Origin: Rusavskia elegans
Taxonomy: Eukaryota > Ascomycota > Lecanoromycetes > Teloschistales > Teloschistaceae
Direction: 5' to 3'
DNA: 64,000 nt
NCBI GenBank assembly: GCA_011316305.1
Contig: SAUG01000074.1
Location: 1 to 64,000 of the forward strand
Positions within the stretch are counted from its first letter, which is position 1. Every line of letters starts with the position of its first letter. The notes beneath the pieces are model-generated. The model saw only the letters and a list, made by a program, of their open reading frames with translations. It made no database searches and was not told the origin of the DNA. Below, one piece after another: positions 22,881 through 34,841 of this stretch. The translations under genes were made by a program, and so were the position numbers.

Positions 22881-23875
22881 GCTTTGATCTTGAGATACGG
22901 CATTCCCTGGAGCGAAAGAACGAACGGCTCGCAAGGTGAACGGGCACTGCAAATCAAGTATGCACCGGCATGCCATGATCCAGAAACATTAGAGCCTTGA
23001 TACCTATGTTTCAATACGACCCAAGTCTTGTCATTGCAAATGGTCTCGACATGATTTTTGCTTTTGCTTCTGTATTTCGCAGGAAGCACCGCAATGCGGA
23101 TCTAGCATGTGGTATGTCTCAACAGGCACCCGGAGACCGTTTACGCTTGGGAGCTTTTAGGTAAGGGAGCAGCGAAAGCATGGAAAGACTCACTTTGTCC
23201 TTTGAGAGAAGTCGTAGCTCTTTTGTTGTAGTCTGCACACGAGAAGTGAGCTGTAAATGATGGTTCGTAACGAGTGTTGACTGCCTGTGAGCAAATTGGC
23301 AGGGCTGAAAATAGAACGCGGTATAGGCAGGATTGGTCATGGTGTCAATATCGGGGCCACGGAACGAAACGCCAAGAGGCAGCGACATGATCGGTGGGCC
23401 CCGAAGTCTTCCAGAAGTGGATTTCGAAGGATCGATGGATCGATTTTAATCATACTGATCCCTGCTTCCCCACACTGGACGTCTGCGGCTAGACCGTTCC
23501 TGGACTGAGGGGTCACGGAGCTAAGGGAACTTACACGACAGCTCCACTTTTGCCGTGGACCTTTCTCTTCCCCCTTCACCCTGACTGGCTCCGGAAACCG
23601 AAATTACGAGGTGCTGCGAGATGGGTTCTCAGTTGCCATCATCAATTCCGTGCCTTCCGCCATGGTACGATGCAGCCTTCCTCGGAAGCCTACATCACGC
23701 GGGTCCCACTTGCCTTCACTCGGAGCCTGTGACGAATCTTATTTACATGCACTTCCCTGAGTAATATAGCTTCTTTCTGCTCCTTCTTCTTCTTCTTTTT
23801 TCCCCTCCATATCGACACCTATAGAGACTTCCGACCCTGTGGTTTTTCTTTTCTTTCGTGTGTAATTGAATCAAC
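22881..23875. other. intergenic, promoter region of the GH17 gene
   Basis: About 1 kb with no convincing gene on either strand. The last 110 bp before the GH17 start are pyrimidine-rich (separate entry). Confidence 0.45.
23770..23835 (+). promoter_or_regulatory. pyrimidine-rich core promoter tract
   Basis: CT-rich run including a CTTCTTCTTCTTTTTTCCCC stretch, 40-105 bp before the ATG. Such tracts often precede transcription starts of well expressed filamentous-fungal genes. No TATA box is visible. Confidence 0.4.
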
Positions 23876-25770
23876 ATGCGAACCTTCGGGATCCTCGCCC
23901 TCGCGGCTTCTCTCGCTACTACCTCAGCCCAGGTTTACCAAGGCTTCAACTACGGCTCGGTTTCCACCAACAATGCTCCCATCACTGAGGGAGAGTATGA
24001 ACGACTCTTCAACACTGCCAAGCAGTTGACCGGCACCTCCGGAGCATTCACCAGCGCCCGTCTCTTCACCACCATCCAGGTACGAACCATCCAAGTCTAA
24101 CAAGAAACGAACGTACTAACTACGTGCAGGCTGGCACTCCAAACTCCCCCACCGAAGCCATTGCAGCTGCCGATGCCACGCAAACCAAGCTGTTACTCGG
24201 CCTCTTCCTCTCCGCCACCGACGAACAATTCAACAACGAGCTGACTGCTCTCCGCTCCGCCATCACCCAGTATGGACAGAGGCTGGTCAATCTGGTCATT
24301 GGTATTTCCGTCGGAAGCGAAGATCTGTACCGCATCTCTCCCACCGGCATCTTGAACAAGTCCAACCCAGGAGAAGGCCCGGACGCCGTCGTGCGCCGCA
24401 TCAATGCTGTCAAACAAGCTCTGGCTGGCACCGTTTTGAGCGGAACCCCAGTCGGTCATGTCGACACATGGACCGCATATGTCAACTCTTCCAACGCTGC
24501 TGTTATTGCAGCTTCCGATTTCGTCGGCGTCGACGCATATCCATACTTCCAGAACACCCAGGCCAATTCCATCGAGAATGGCGAGTCGCTGTTCTTCGAC
24601 GCCTACGACGCTACTGTTGCCGTTGCTCAAGGGAAGCCAGTTTGGATCACAGAAACCGGGTGGCCCGTGAGCGGACCTACCGAGAACCAGGCTGTGCCGA
24701 GTACCCAGAACGCGCAGACATACTGGGATCGAGTTGGTTGCAGAGTTTTTGGCCAGGTCAACACCTTTTGGTACACTCTTCAGGATGCCTTCCCCAATAC
24801 GCCCAGTCCAAGCTTTGGCGTCGTGGGCTCGACCTTGAGCAATACACCGCTTTATGACCTCTCATGCCCGCAGGACTCTTCTTCCTCTTCAAGCGCCGGA
24901 AGCTCAACGTCATCCTCCGAGGCTGCCTCTTCAGCTACTGGAGCTTCTAACACCCCGCCTGACAGGGAGACATCTGCGACACCTGCACCTGAAGGGTCTG
25001 GATCGAACGGTGGTTCCTCTGGATCGACCCCGGCACCTGAAGGATCTGGGTCAAACGGTGGTTCCTCTGGATCGACCCCTGTCGAGAACACTGTACCCCC
25101 CACAGTGAAAACAGTCATGACATACGTCACCGTCACTACCTGCCCGGTCACCGTCACATCTGGTTCCGAGACGAAAACATCAATGACGACCTCAACGGTG
25201 TCGGTGACTTCGACGCATGGGAACACTCTTTTGACTGTCGCCACTCCACCGTCAGCTCCGTCTCCCTCGTCAACTCCAGGGGCTTGCCCCGCTAGTCTTG
25301 CGGGTGACTTTGAGTTCCCTCATCTGATCGTTCCTGTCGATAAGAACCAGCCCGACGCTGCTTTGGGAACATCGTTCAACGGCCTTGTAACCCCAACAGT
25401 CTCATCACTCTTCAACTTTGACCTGCCTGCTTCTCTCGAGGGAAGGACATGTTCATTGGTTTTCTTGTTCCCAACTCGGGACCGGCTACAAACTTCCAAC
25501 TATACTTTGTCGGGCGCGGGGGGCCTCAATATCGAACGTTTAGATGGACCCGCGGACTCAGCTACGACCTTCAACAACCAGCCAAAGGTCAATGTCACTG
25601 TGGGCACGGTCCCAGATCTGCAAGCTGGCAACAGCTACGTCATTGGGTCTGGGGGATGTTTTGCGGGGGAGAGAATCGGGTACAAGGTCAGCGCCACGGG
25701 AAGTCTGGATCTTGATTATTTCCAAGATTATAATCCTGAGCCCATCGGGTTGTATGTTTCCGTGTGTTAA
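23876..25770 (+). CDS. GH17 beta-1,3-glucanase fused to a But2-type C-terminal domain
   Basis: Secreted or wall-bound glucanase acting on beta-1,3-glucan. Exons 23876-24079 and 24130-25770 (50-nt intron) give 614 aa. The signal peptide is [18 protein letters not shown], cut before [10 protein letters not shown]. The GH17 catalytic domain spans about residues 20-310, with acid/base Glu132 in VGSED and nucleophile Glu243 in WITETGWP. It matches the fungal EglC-type family, which normally ends in a Ser-rich tail and GPI signal. Here a Ser/Thr/Gly linker (about 315-450, two exact-length 16-aa repeats [16 protein letters not shown]) leads instead to a globular domain (about 462-614: [48 protein letters not shown]). 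That pattern I recognise as the But2 C-terminal family. No GPI signal is present. The gene looks intact. Confidence 0.88.
24982..25077 (+). repeat. two tandem 48-bp in-frame repeats in the GH17 linker
   Basis: Unit 1 is 24982-25029 and unit 2 is 25030-25077. They encode two copies of a 16-aa [16 protein letters not shown] module. The few silent differences between units suggest that the duplication is not brand new. Linker length could vary among strains by unequal recombination. Confidence 0.9.
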
Positions 25771-26155
25771 TACTCCGGCATCGGAGATATTCGGGAGGAG
25801 CATTCATATGAGCAGCCACTGTATCGATATAGGCTCATAACAAATCTAATACCCTAATGGTTGGCGGTAAAAGCGGATGTTCAGGATTGAAAAAGTAAAA
25901 GAAAATGTATATAGCTTGCTTGATAGTGCATAATACTCTTCCACCACGTTCTTTCAGTACTTGTCATCGAAATTTTTTGTCGTCTCGGTTCCATTTCATT
26001 CCACTTCAACTGGATTACGGTGTGATATTGGATATTATATGTAATCAGCCCTCCTTTTTTTCTCACAACACCCCTCTGTCTTGACCAACTTGTTATGATG
26101 ATGAGGTTGGGGGGCAATCTCGGTATTCGAGAATTAAAGTAGCGGGGTTTGGCAA

Positions 26156-26180
26156 CGGTACGGTACGGTACTGTACGGTA
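26156..26180. repeat. CGGTA pentanucleotide array, 5 units
   Basis: Five consecutive 5-bp units (CGGTA, one of them CTGTA). It is immediately followed by the purine tract. Confidence 0.85.
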
Positions 26181-26189
26181 TATTAAATA

Positions 26190-26279
26190 GAGTGGAGGGA
26201 GGGGAGGGCAGTGGAGAGGAGCGGAGAAGAGGGGAGGGGAGTGGAGCGGAGGGAGGGGAGGAGAGTAAAGTAGAGTAGC
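26190..26279. repeat. G/A-rich mirror-like purine tract
   Basis: About 90 bp made almost only of G and A on the plus strand, with many GGGAGGGG-type blocks. Four or more G-runs lie close together, so triplex or G-quadruplex structure is possible. It lies in the 3' region shared by two convergent genes. Confidence 0.8.
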
Positions 26280-26969
26280 AGAATAGTGTAAAGTAGCCTA
26301 GAGTAGAGTCAAAGGGGGAATCAGTACTCAGGTGGTAAAACATAGAAGAAAAATAACAGGAAATCAAACGCCGTGATAATAATCTTATAGCAATAAATAG
26401 AGAGCGTGTGCGTACGAAAACCTAATCGATGCAGGGCAAAGTCAAAGTATAGCGAAGGGATTGGTGGAGGTTGTGACTTTGTGTAGTCCTGTTGTGTGGT
26501 TGCTTGAGAGGAAGAGAGAGAGGATGCTGCAGTTACGGATGGGGATGGAGAAGGGTCTTGAGGGGAAGGGATTTGGGAATTGGAAGTTGGAAGTTGGAAG
26601 TTGTGTAGCTGGCTGTTTAGTCACGTTTGTAGACTGCATCGGAGTAAGTTGCATTGCAGGTTGTATGAGCGGGATCGAGCGAGTGTCTAGTTGATATTGT
26701 TAGATATGTGACAGAGGATGTGCCGTTCGCTTGGTAATAGTAAATTGAAGTGAATAGTATGAATTATATTACAGGAAGCCGATATAAGCCATTGACGAAG
26801 ATAAAGATATAGGAGCTTCAACTGGATTTCGTAGAGATGTATCGTAAGCTTCAGAGCAACTCTGCTTTTTCACGAGCTCGTTATATTAGCCGTATGCTGT
26901 GGAACCGTGTGGCGGGCGTCCGATACCTCGATCGTCAGATCATCCGGATGGCAAGCCTGGTCATGATTT

Positions 26970-28817
26970 CTACTCGTCCAACGCGCGAAGGAGGGCCTCC
27001 GCTCCCGAGTACCTTAGTAAACGCATGAAGCTGGCTCCATTCATTTCTTCAGCATTCGTTGCTCGCTCGTAGGTTGGATCGCCCTGGAGACCTTCAATCC
27101 TTCGGTATTGGCGCCTGGCAAAAGCAAATTCGCGATCGTTCCTACATCGAGGTAGCTTCTCGATGGACTCGGCGTGGACGAGTTCATGGTCTCCATCCCC
27201 AAGGTATTCGTCTTGTATGATGGCATTGTCAAAGCAAGCGAGCACCACGGCGGCGACGGTGCCTCCCCGTCGAATGTAATTGTTGATGTTGGGAGGCCAC
27301 TCGGACACAAGGTTCATGACGTTAGGCGCGGTCGGGAGGCGTTTTGCTCGGAGACACTCAGCGACGTAGCCAAATAGATTCGTGAAGCCTTGGCGATAGG
27401 ATTTGTTCGTGGTCATGTTGAGTCTGACATCTGGCCGGACGTGCTGGAGCTGCGCGGTCCATGAGCTGCACCATTCGCTACCAAGATTCAGATTGATTTC
27501 GAAATCCATCAAGTGGTGATGTATATCACCCTGACACTCGAGAGCATATGCTAGACGGGGGCTCAAGAATCCTCCAATGCACTCCCCGCATGTGCATCCA
27601 AACTTGACTTGGTCGACCTTGGGGACGTTTCTGGGGTCGATACCTTTGAGCTTAAGAAGGCATAGGAGCTCTTCACGTCGAACCCCGTCGTACTTGTCAG
27701 ATATGGGTATCGTTAACATTCTCCACGTCATTTTTTACCCGGTGTTCATCGAGAGACGCCTCAAGAGCTTCGAGCGGCGTCTCGCCTTCAAGGTTCCTGA
27801 TGCAACTGAGGTCATCTGCAAACGGCTGGTCGAGAAGCCAGGTAAGTGACTCCACCTTGCAGTCCATTGCCACAAGATGAATGATAGTATTGCCGTGATC
27901 CTCGGTAGCTTTCCAAGCCGGATCGAGGGGTGGACATGCGGCCAACCGAGCCTTCAAAATTGCCAAGGTACTTTCATCGTCAGTAGAAAGAAAGGGAGTT
28001 CGTAGAGGTATTTGATGTACTGGCAAGGCATGCTCGTTAGTAGTCAATCGTAGTGTCGAACGGCCAGTTCGCCATACCTGGTTCGAGATCACAGAATATC
28101 GGTTCGGACTTTCTTACCATGCCAGCATCATACGGATATTTCTGGTCCTTCTGAAAGGGTGCCAGTTCAAGACTCAAGGACTGCTTTTGGTCGTCCGATG
28201 GAGCAAGAGAGCGCGAAGGATGCACAGGGTCATCGGTCCTTGCAAACCAAAAAACAACTTGAGCCGACGCGCCGGAAACCCATGGCCCTGGAAAAGTCCT
28301 GTGCGGCCAAGGAGAGCGTCTGACATAGAAGCTTCGACTCATCTGGTGGCAAATCCTTCATCTTATCAACGTGATCACTGTAGTTTAGAAGTGTCGGCCA
28401 CGCAACGGCGTACTGCAGTCCCGGATAGGCCGAAGATGCTTTCTCCCACACCTCATCGACGAGTGCTCTACCATGTCCTTGGCGCCGATGACTCTCATCA
28501 ACTCGCACCGTCTCGATCAGCAGCAGTCGCCCTGTGTCAAGCTCTCGGCCCCAGGCACCAGTGCCCTTCTTGAATGGGTGTTCGCAGAATTGTTCCTTGA
28601 GACAACCCTAGCGATCAAACAAGTCGAAAGCGAGGGCAGAAGTATCCTCCGACGGTTCTTCCATTTCCGTGTAAAAATCATGCCGGATTGGGTCCCGGTC
28701 GATAAGTTTGGCATGGCAGTGTCCGACGGTTGTCCCGTTGGAGTCCTGTCGTTCTGCATTGAAGCTCTTCAGCCAGGCAGACCATTCTTCATCCTCGTCA
28801 TACTCTTCATCTTCCAT
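26970..28817 (-). CDS. GNAT acetyltransferase-ankyrin fusion protein with premature stops
   Basis: Blocks read from 28817 down. An acidic Asp/Glu-rich N terminus leads into the core ALAFDLFDR...GCLKEQFCEHPFKKGTGAW, then the GNAT motif A VRVDESHRRQGHGRALV (R-x-x-G-x-G/A) and motif B LAAQDFSRAMGFRRVG. After an intron (28020-28077, TACTAAC branch) comes an ankyrin-like unit DHGNTIIHLVAMDCKVESLTWLL with LEGETPLEAL. After a 46-nt intron (27693-27738) comes a C-terminal domain with CTCGEC. Problems: an in-frame TAG (28608-28610) splits the GNAT core where a sense codon is expected; a run of six A (28249-28254, plus strand) is one base too long for the frame; and upstream of the chosen start an otherwise readable frame holds a TAA (28899-28901). 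It is either a recent pseudogene or carries consensus errors. Confidence 0.6.
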
Positions 28818-29351
28818 GTTCAACCTATCAGTATCTGATATCTCATCGCTGGCATCCTCATCATCGCTCTCATCCTCATCATCGCTACTATCCACCTCTT
28901 ACGCTCTCGGGCGTTTATCGCCTCGTGTCTCCGAAAGAGTCCGCTTCCTCTTGTTGCTCTGCTCGCCGTTGCATGGAACCAAGTCCGTTTGAACGCAGTG
29001 CTCCCAAACGCCCAGCACGCCCCGCCCAGGCACTAAGGCGGCTGCCGTGCGGCGGGACACTCTGATTAGGCGAGTACTATACTAGTACCCGATAAGGTAA
29101 AAGCGGTACTGGTAGCAGCCAAGACCACCACATTCACCATCAAATTCAAGATAGGCCAAATTCCACTGTGAAGCTCCCATGTTTGGTCTAGACATATTTG
29201 AAACGTAGAATGTCATATTCTATTGATTTGATCCAAGGATTAAGAGCTTAACGACGCCGCGGAAGCAGAGAATTGGGTGCTCCAGGGGAGTCGATAGACT
29301 GAATTGCCGACCCGGAAAGATGAGGCCCAATGTTTTGCCAATATACCAGCG
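28818..29351. other. upstream of GNAT gene; acidic-repeat coding and spacer
   Basis: On the minus strand, 28818-28898 encodes further Asp/Ser/Glu-rich residues in frame with the GNAT gene. Beyond a TAA (28899-28901) the same frame stays open and basic (SNKRKRTLSETRGDKRPRA) to about 29050. This may be the true N terminus interrupted by a stop. Nothing else is seen. Confidence 0.35.
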
Positions 29352-29501
29352 TCATCTTGCCGAAAGCGGTAGCTCCGGCCTGGCTCTACCATCCAGTTCG
29401 GGGTGCCTTTCCATTCCATCCATCTCCGCCCTGTGATTTTGCGGTATAGAATCCAGTGGAACTGCATCTATCTCTTGTTTTGTGCTGCTATAGTATTGTC
29501 C

Positions 29502-29545
<44 letters not shown>

Positions 29546-30260
29546 CTTGTTCCCGTCTCTTTGTGCGTTTCTTCTTGAGGAAGAATAGAAGCAAAGCCGC
29601 AAGGATTGCAATGCCAACTACCGCTACGCCCACACCGATACCAGCTTTTGCACCCGAACTGAGTCCTGTAGATGAGGATGAGGGTGGCGGCATCGAGGTG
29701 GCTGGCGTTGGGGAGGAAATTGCGGAGGATGAAGCGATAGTGGTTGCTGTGGACAAGGAGCTGGCAGCCGTTGGTGAGGTAGATGTGGGTGCTGTGTAGC
29801 GTGGAGCTACTGAAAGCGAGTTGGGAGGAGGAGCTTGGAAGGAATCTGATCCGGGATTGGCGCAATCCGGTACATCGCCGCTGCCTGGGCGGTAGCAGCA
29901 CCGCCAGAGGTCAAGGGTTCCACTGTAGACAACGTCTGCACTCGCATAGCTGGCTGAGTTGAAGGTTAGCACGCTGTTCTGGCCCCGTCAATTTGCTCCG
30001 GGGGACTTTTCGTGTGACTTACAACAGGCCTGGTTGCAGGCTGGGTCCGAAAAGGTTACATCGGTGCATCCACCAACATAATAGCCGCTTGTGGTTATAT
30101 TGGGCCGGGTTTCGGTAAAACGACAGAGGCCGTTCTGGGTACAAATATGATTATCACCGCAGCAGAAAGTGTCGTTGGTAGTCGAGCCGCCGCAGGGTAT
30201 GCGACCGGTGTCGATTCTGGTGATGTCTCCGCTGCGCGTGTAACATATTGGACTTGCCAT
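29352..30260 (-). CDS. Cys-rich, Ser/Thr-rich single-TM protein with polyQ tail, 2 exons
   Basis: Exon 1 (30023-30260) and exon 2 (29352-29953) with a 69-nt intron (GTAAGT donor, GCTAACC branch, CTCAG acceptor) give 279 aa. The N-terminal part is cysteine-rich (CCGDNHIC, CNQACS, WRCCYRPG, DVPDCANPG), typical of fungal extracellular domains. A Ser/Thr/Pro linker leads to a TM helix (AGIGVGVAVVGIAILAALLL), then a basic stop-transfer (KKKRTKRRE), a run of 12 Gln and a polar tail. The layout suits a plasma-membrane sensor or wall-integrity-type protein. No signal peptide is seen at the chosen ATG, and the frame upstream is open but lacks an ATG, so a leader exon may be missing. Function unknown. 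Confidence 0.7.
29502..29537. repeat. TTG/CAA microsatellite, 12 units (polyQ)
   Basis: Twelve perfect TTG triplets on the plus strand, encoding polyglutamine (CAA codons) in the minus-strand TM protein. It is likely length-polymorphic. Confidence 0.95.
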
Positions 30261-31150
30261 GAGGATTTGCGCTGTCGATGACTGCGACGTAGTAGTGATC
30301 GAAACAATGCTCTCTCTTAAGTGACAACCGCTCGGTGAACAAGAGGTGTGTTCAACGACCGAGGCTGAGTAGTTCTTGAGAGAATTGGCAGAATCCTGTC
30401 AGTCCTTCAACTTACACGCGAGGGATCGCTCTAGTCTTGAAGCGACTAGGTAAGTATCAGAGATATGGCTAATTTGTCAAGTCTCAAGCCAAGTCCAACT
30501 TCGCAAGGCGGTTGCCGTTGTATGATGGCTCCCGACGCCGCCAACGCGTGGTCAATGTCATGATGTCATCACACGTGTGGCCCGGGGGCCATAGCCTAGT
30601 CCAGACTCCAGGCAACATTATCCGTTCCAGGGGCACCGCACGCACCACCACCCTAGGTCTAGGGCGGGGGCGGTGTGTGCTGGAGTGCGGGCCTTTGGCT
30701 TTGCAATAGTGGCCTTCACCAGCCGTTTTCGCATCGAAGAGCCTTCCATGTTGGAAACTGTTAGAGAGTAGGCTGTAAGGTAGCTGATGGCAGGTACAAA
30801 AGAGAAATCTACGAAGTGATAAGTGACGAGCGCCAAGATGACGCTAAGCCTGATGAAGTAGGGCTGATGGTGGAACGGCCCGTGCACGTGACCTCAGGGG
30901 CACGTCTCAGGGTCCACTAGAGGCATCTTGAGACAATCAACCCACCAAGATCAAATCAACCGTGGGCCCCGCTTCTGGTGTGGTTAGGAGCGTCTCTCAG
31001 CTATGAGCCCGAGTTTCGCTATCATACGCTATTTAGTTTCCGCAAGCATTGGAGTAATTTTCGACGCCTAGCCGACTTGCGTACCACAAAATTACTTTGC
31101 AATGCTGGAAAACTTTAACAGATAGCTTGCCTCAGTTATCAGACCTCTAC
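30261..31150. other. last normal-composition DNA before the AT-rich block
   Basis: About 0.9 kb with no recognised gene. GC-rich pieces such as 30530-30690 carry short Pro/Arg-type open frames that look like chance. Composition begins to fall after about 31100. Confidence 0.45.
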
Positions 31151-33461
31151 CAGCATAACCGCTAACTATTAAAATTTAAAAATTTTTGACGCTGGACTCC
31201 AATAAGCCTAGTCTATTACTTTCAGTTAGCGGCCGTCGCTAGCGCGATACTAGATTTAAGGAAATATAAAGCTATATACTAAGATTATATTAATATAAAG
31301 TCTAAAGTTAATATTATAGATTTAGTCCAAGGTTATATTTAGACTAAAATTTATAAAAATAGAAATTTATAAAACGGAAAAAAAAGTTTTAATAAAATCG
31401 AAACCGTTAGATTAATTTTATAATTATTAAAAAGGTTATATTCTATTTAAACTCGGGATCTACTTTCTAATAAAATTATTTTTCGGAAAGATTTAATACT
31501 ATATTTTATCTAAATTTCTATTCTATTAATATTATTTTTAATATTATTATTTACGCTATTAGTATTAGTATTTTCGCTTTTTTTTTTACTATACGCCTAT
31601 TTATATAAGAAATAGAAATAATCTTTTTTATTTTTTTTCTATTAGTAAAAGTAGTAGTTAAAATAAAAGTAGCTGCGGAAATAGTAGTAGTAATTTTAGC
31701 CGTAGACGATCCCGGTTTAAATTTCTCGATTTTTAATTCTATAGAGGGAAGCTTTATAAATATAGACGTAGAAATTACCTATATAGAATAGTAAAAGCGT
31801 AAATCGATTTTAGTTTCTAATTTATTAAAGTTAGATTCTATAGGTAATAGGCGAGTATACTTTTTAGCTAGATATTTTCGTAATTAGCGGCGCTTCGGGT
31901 TTCTATTATTACGAAAGATAATACTAGTATTAGGCTTTTTAATAAAAAATATTAATTTATTTTATTTCTAGTATTTATTCGAAGAACGAATTATATATTT
32001 ATATACGATTTTAAATCTGTAGAAGATATAGATACCTTTCTACTATCCGTAAAACTATCTATTTTTTTTAATTTCGAAGCTATAGATATCTTTTTTACCT
32101 TTTTTAAAGAATATCTTATATATATTACAAAAGGAATACGTAATACGCGAATTATTCTATTCGTATTAAATTCCGTCGGCTAATAGTTATATAGTTATTT
32201 AATTATAAATTTTCTCGATTTAAAAATATATCTAATAGTAAAGTCGTTTAGCTTTATATCAGAAATCGATAGTTTATTAATATTTTCTATATTAAAATAT
32301 AGATTTAAATATAAAACGTAATTATTAAAAACTTTATAAAAGATAGTAAATTTTTAAATGGAAATTTACTTCTAGCTAGAAATTTTCGGATCGAATTCGT
32401 TATAGTAGTATATATTAAATCTATAAGTTAAATTAATAAAATAATATTAAAAAAAAGTCTATAAATATATTAAACGCTTTTTACCAGATTTTTTTATAGA
32501 TTTTAAAAGTTTACCGTTAGTAGTAGTAATAGTAGATATATCGGTTTTATAAAGCTCGTATATATTAGAAATATCTAGATTTTTAGAATCTTTAAATAAA
32601 AAATATAGATTTAGGAATTTTTTATTATATTTAGAGATTTTACCGCCTTTAGAAAAAGAAGATAGAAAATTCTTCGTTATAATATTAATTCGTTCGATAA
32701 ATAATTTTTTAGATTTCTATAAAACGAGTTAGCTATATAATAGATAAAAGTCGTATATTACTAACCGGATTTATAGAAACTAGATATTTTAATTATATAA
32801 TTATCTCGTTCGAAATAGATTAAAAAAGAATACAAACGGAAATAATAGGAGTTATAGATCGGGTATATTTCTTATAGAAATACGGATAATTTTTAAAAAG
32901 ATTTATAACTATAAAACTAGCTATTACTATATCTATATTATTAATATAAAGATTTCTAGTAGTTTCTAAATTAGTAAATTAATTAATAGAAATATCTCTA
33001 GGAGCGTATAGATCTATAGATAGAAGTAAAATATTACTATTATACTAATATTAATTTTTTTCTCCTTTATTATAGTCTCTATAGCCTAGTTTATCGGTCG
33101 GGCCATCGAAATCTACTATTAGTAACGTTCAATTCAATAATTAGTTTAAAATAACTAAATACAAGCGAAAATAAAATATTAGAAAATTAAATTAAAAAGT
33201 TAAAAAGTTTTCGCAGAGCTTTATTAATTAGTTTTTCTAGTATCTTACTCTAAAAGTAAATAAAAGACGAGGAATAATATATTAACTATTAAATCCTATC
33301 TATAGAATAAGGAAATTATAAATATAATAAAAATATTAATTTATTTCTTTTAATTTCGTAAATATTTTAAAATATTTAATAATTTACTAAAATTATAGAT
33401 TATCTAAATCTACGGCGTTGCAAAATTAGACAATCTATAAAATATTAATATATATATCGAA
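31150..33461. other. unclassified RIP-degraded repeat remnant
   Basis: Stops in every frame, no recognisable protein motif and no clear terminal repeats. It is probably older mobile-element sequence, given the same base bias as the elements beside it. Confidence 0.4.
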
Positions 33462-33466
33462 ATAGA

Positions 33467-33961
33467 TATTATAAGTACGGGCGGCGTGCTTTCGGGAACG
33501 CGGTAGTATTTAGTACAGCGTAGGATTCCCTATTACGCCTCGATAAGCAGAGATATATAAAACGGCTTTAATATTAGTACTAAAAAGTATTTTAATAATT
33601 TTAGTAAATAAATACTATAAATACTCTAATCTTAATAGTTTTAGTAAATAAATAATCTAAGATAAAGCTATTTTAGTTATCTTAGTAAATAAGTAATCTA
33701 AAATAAAGTTATTTTAGTTTTTTTAGTAAATAAGTAATCTAAATAGTAGAGAATCTTATTATCTATATAGATCCCGAACTCGACGCCTTTATAGCTTATA
33801 TTTAATTTATTAGTTATTACTATATACTGTTCTAGTAATTAGATTAATTTATTTTTATATTAATTTAAAGTAATTACCTATTATATCTCCGTTTATAGAT
33901 ATACTAATAAGTTTAATTAATTTTAAAAGATACTAGAACCTCTCTAGATAGCTTTATAATA
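33467..33961 (+). repeat. 5' LTR of gypsy element 1
   Basis: 495 bp, same length as the 3' copy at 45040-45534. It begins TATTATAAG (TGTTATGAG in the less mutated solo copy) and ends TTTATAATA. It contains three to four tandem units of about 45 bp with TTTTAGTAAATAA cores. Confidence 0.9.
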
Positions 33962-34841
33962 TTTTAAATATCTTTAGAATATCTGTCGCAGGTTAATATT
34001 AAACTCCTACTTTAAGTAATTCCAGTTCTATAATAAAAAAGTCCGAATTTAAAAGTAAAGAAATCTAGATAAAAGATAATAGTAGTAATAGAGAGGTTAA
34101 TATTCCTACTACTAGTTACCGTAACTATAATAAAAAATTAATAAACCCGATAAATACTATAGAAAACGAAATAAATTAAAAGATTAGCTTATATAATTAG
34201 ATATATACTTTATATTCTATTCTATACTTAAAAAGAAAAAACTCCTTTTCGTTATATCCTACCTTCGAGGATAAACCTAATACTAGATAAAACCTCTCCT
34301 ATACTAATATATAGACGACGAAGAAGATAATAAATATATCTTCGTATTATTTATATAATTTAAGAAAGCTGTTTATAATATTTTCGGAATTTTAAACGAA
34401 ATTCTAACCGCTAAACGTATTATTTAATAACTTTAGTAGAAAACCGCAGTATCGGAGTACGCTGTACGATTTAAAGAATAGTTACTATTAATAGAATAGA
34501 ATAACGACGCTTTATATATAATATATAGATAAGAGCTAAAAAAGCGAATAAAAGAAAGATTTATATATAATAGTCGAATATATAAAACTTTAGATAATCT
34601 AATTAAAATATCTATCGACTTTAAAAATAAGCTATATAAAAGAGATATAAAAAAATACTATAATAGAAGACTATAAATTAACGCGGGATATTATTTTAGA
34701 AAGTTATATAAAAGATAGCTACTAAATAAAAGGACCGGAAATAGCTACTATAAATTTATATCTATAGAATTCGATTCTATATAATAACGATATAAAGAAA
34801 AGAATCCTAGAAGTAGTAAAAAAAATAAAAATTCTAAAATA

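Larger units (their letters stand above)
25771..26969. other. intergenic with simple repeats
   Basis: About 1.2 kb between the convergent GH17 and GNAT-ankyrin genes. It contains a CGGTA pentamer array and a purine-rich tract (separate entries) and short AT-rich spacers; no gene is seen. Confidence 0.5.

Noticed and set aside
24852..25244. Antisense frame over the GH17 linker (Asp/Pro/Val repeats)
   Set aside because: Mirror of the 48-bp coding repeats; no start context or independent support.
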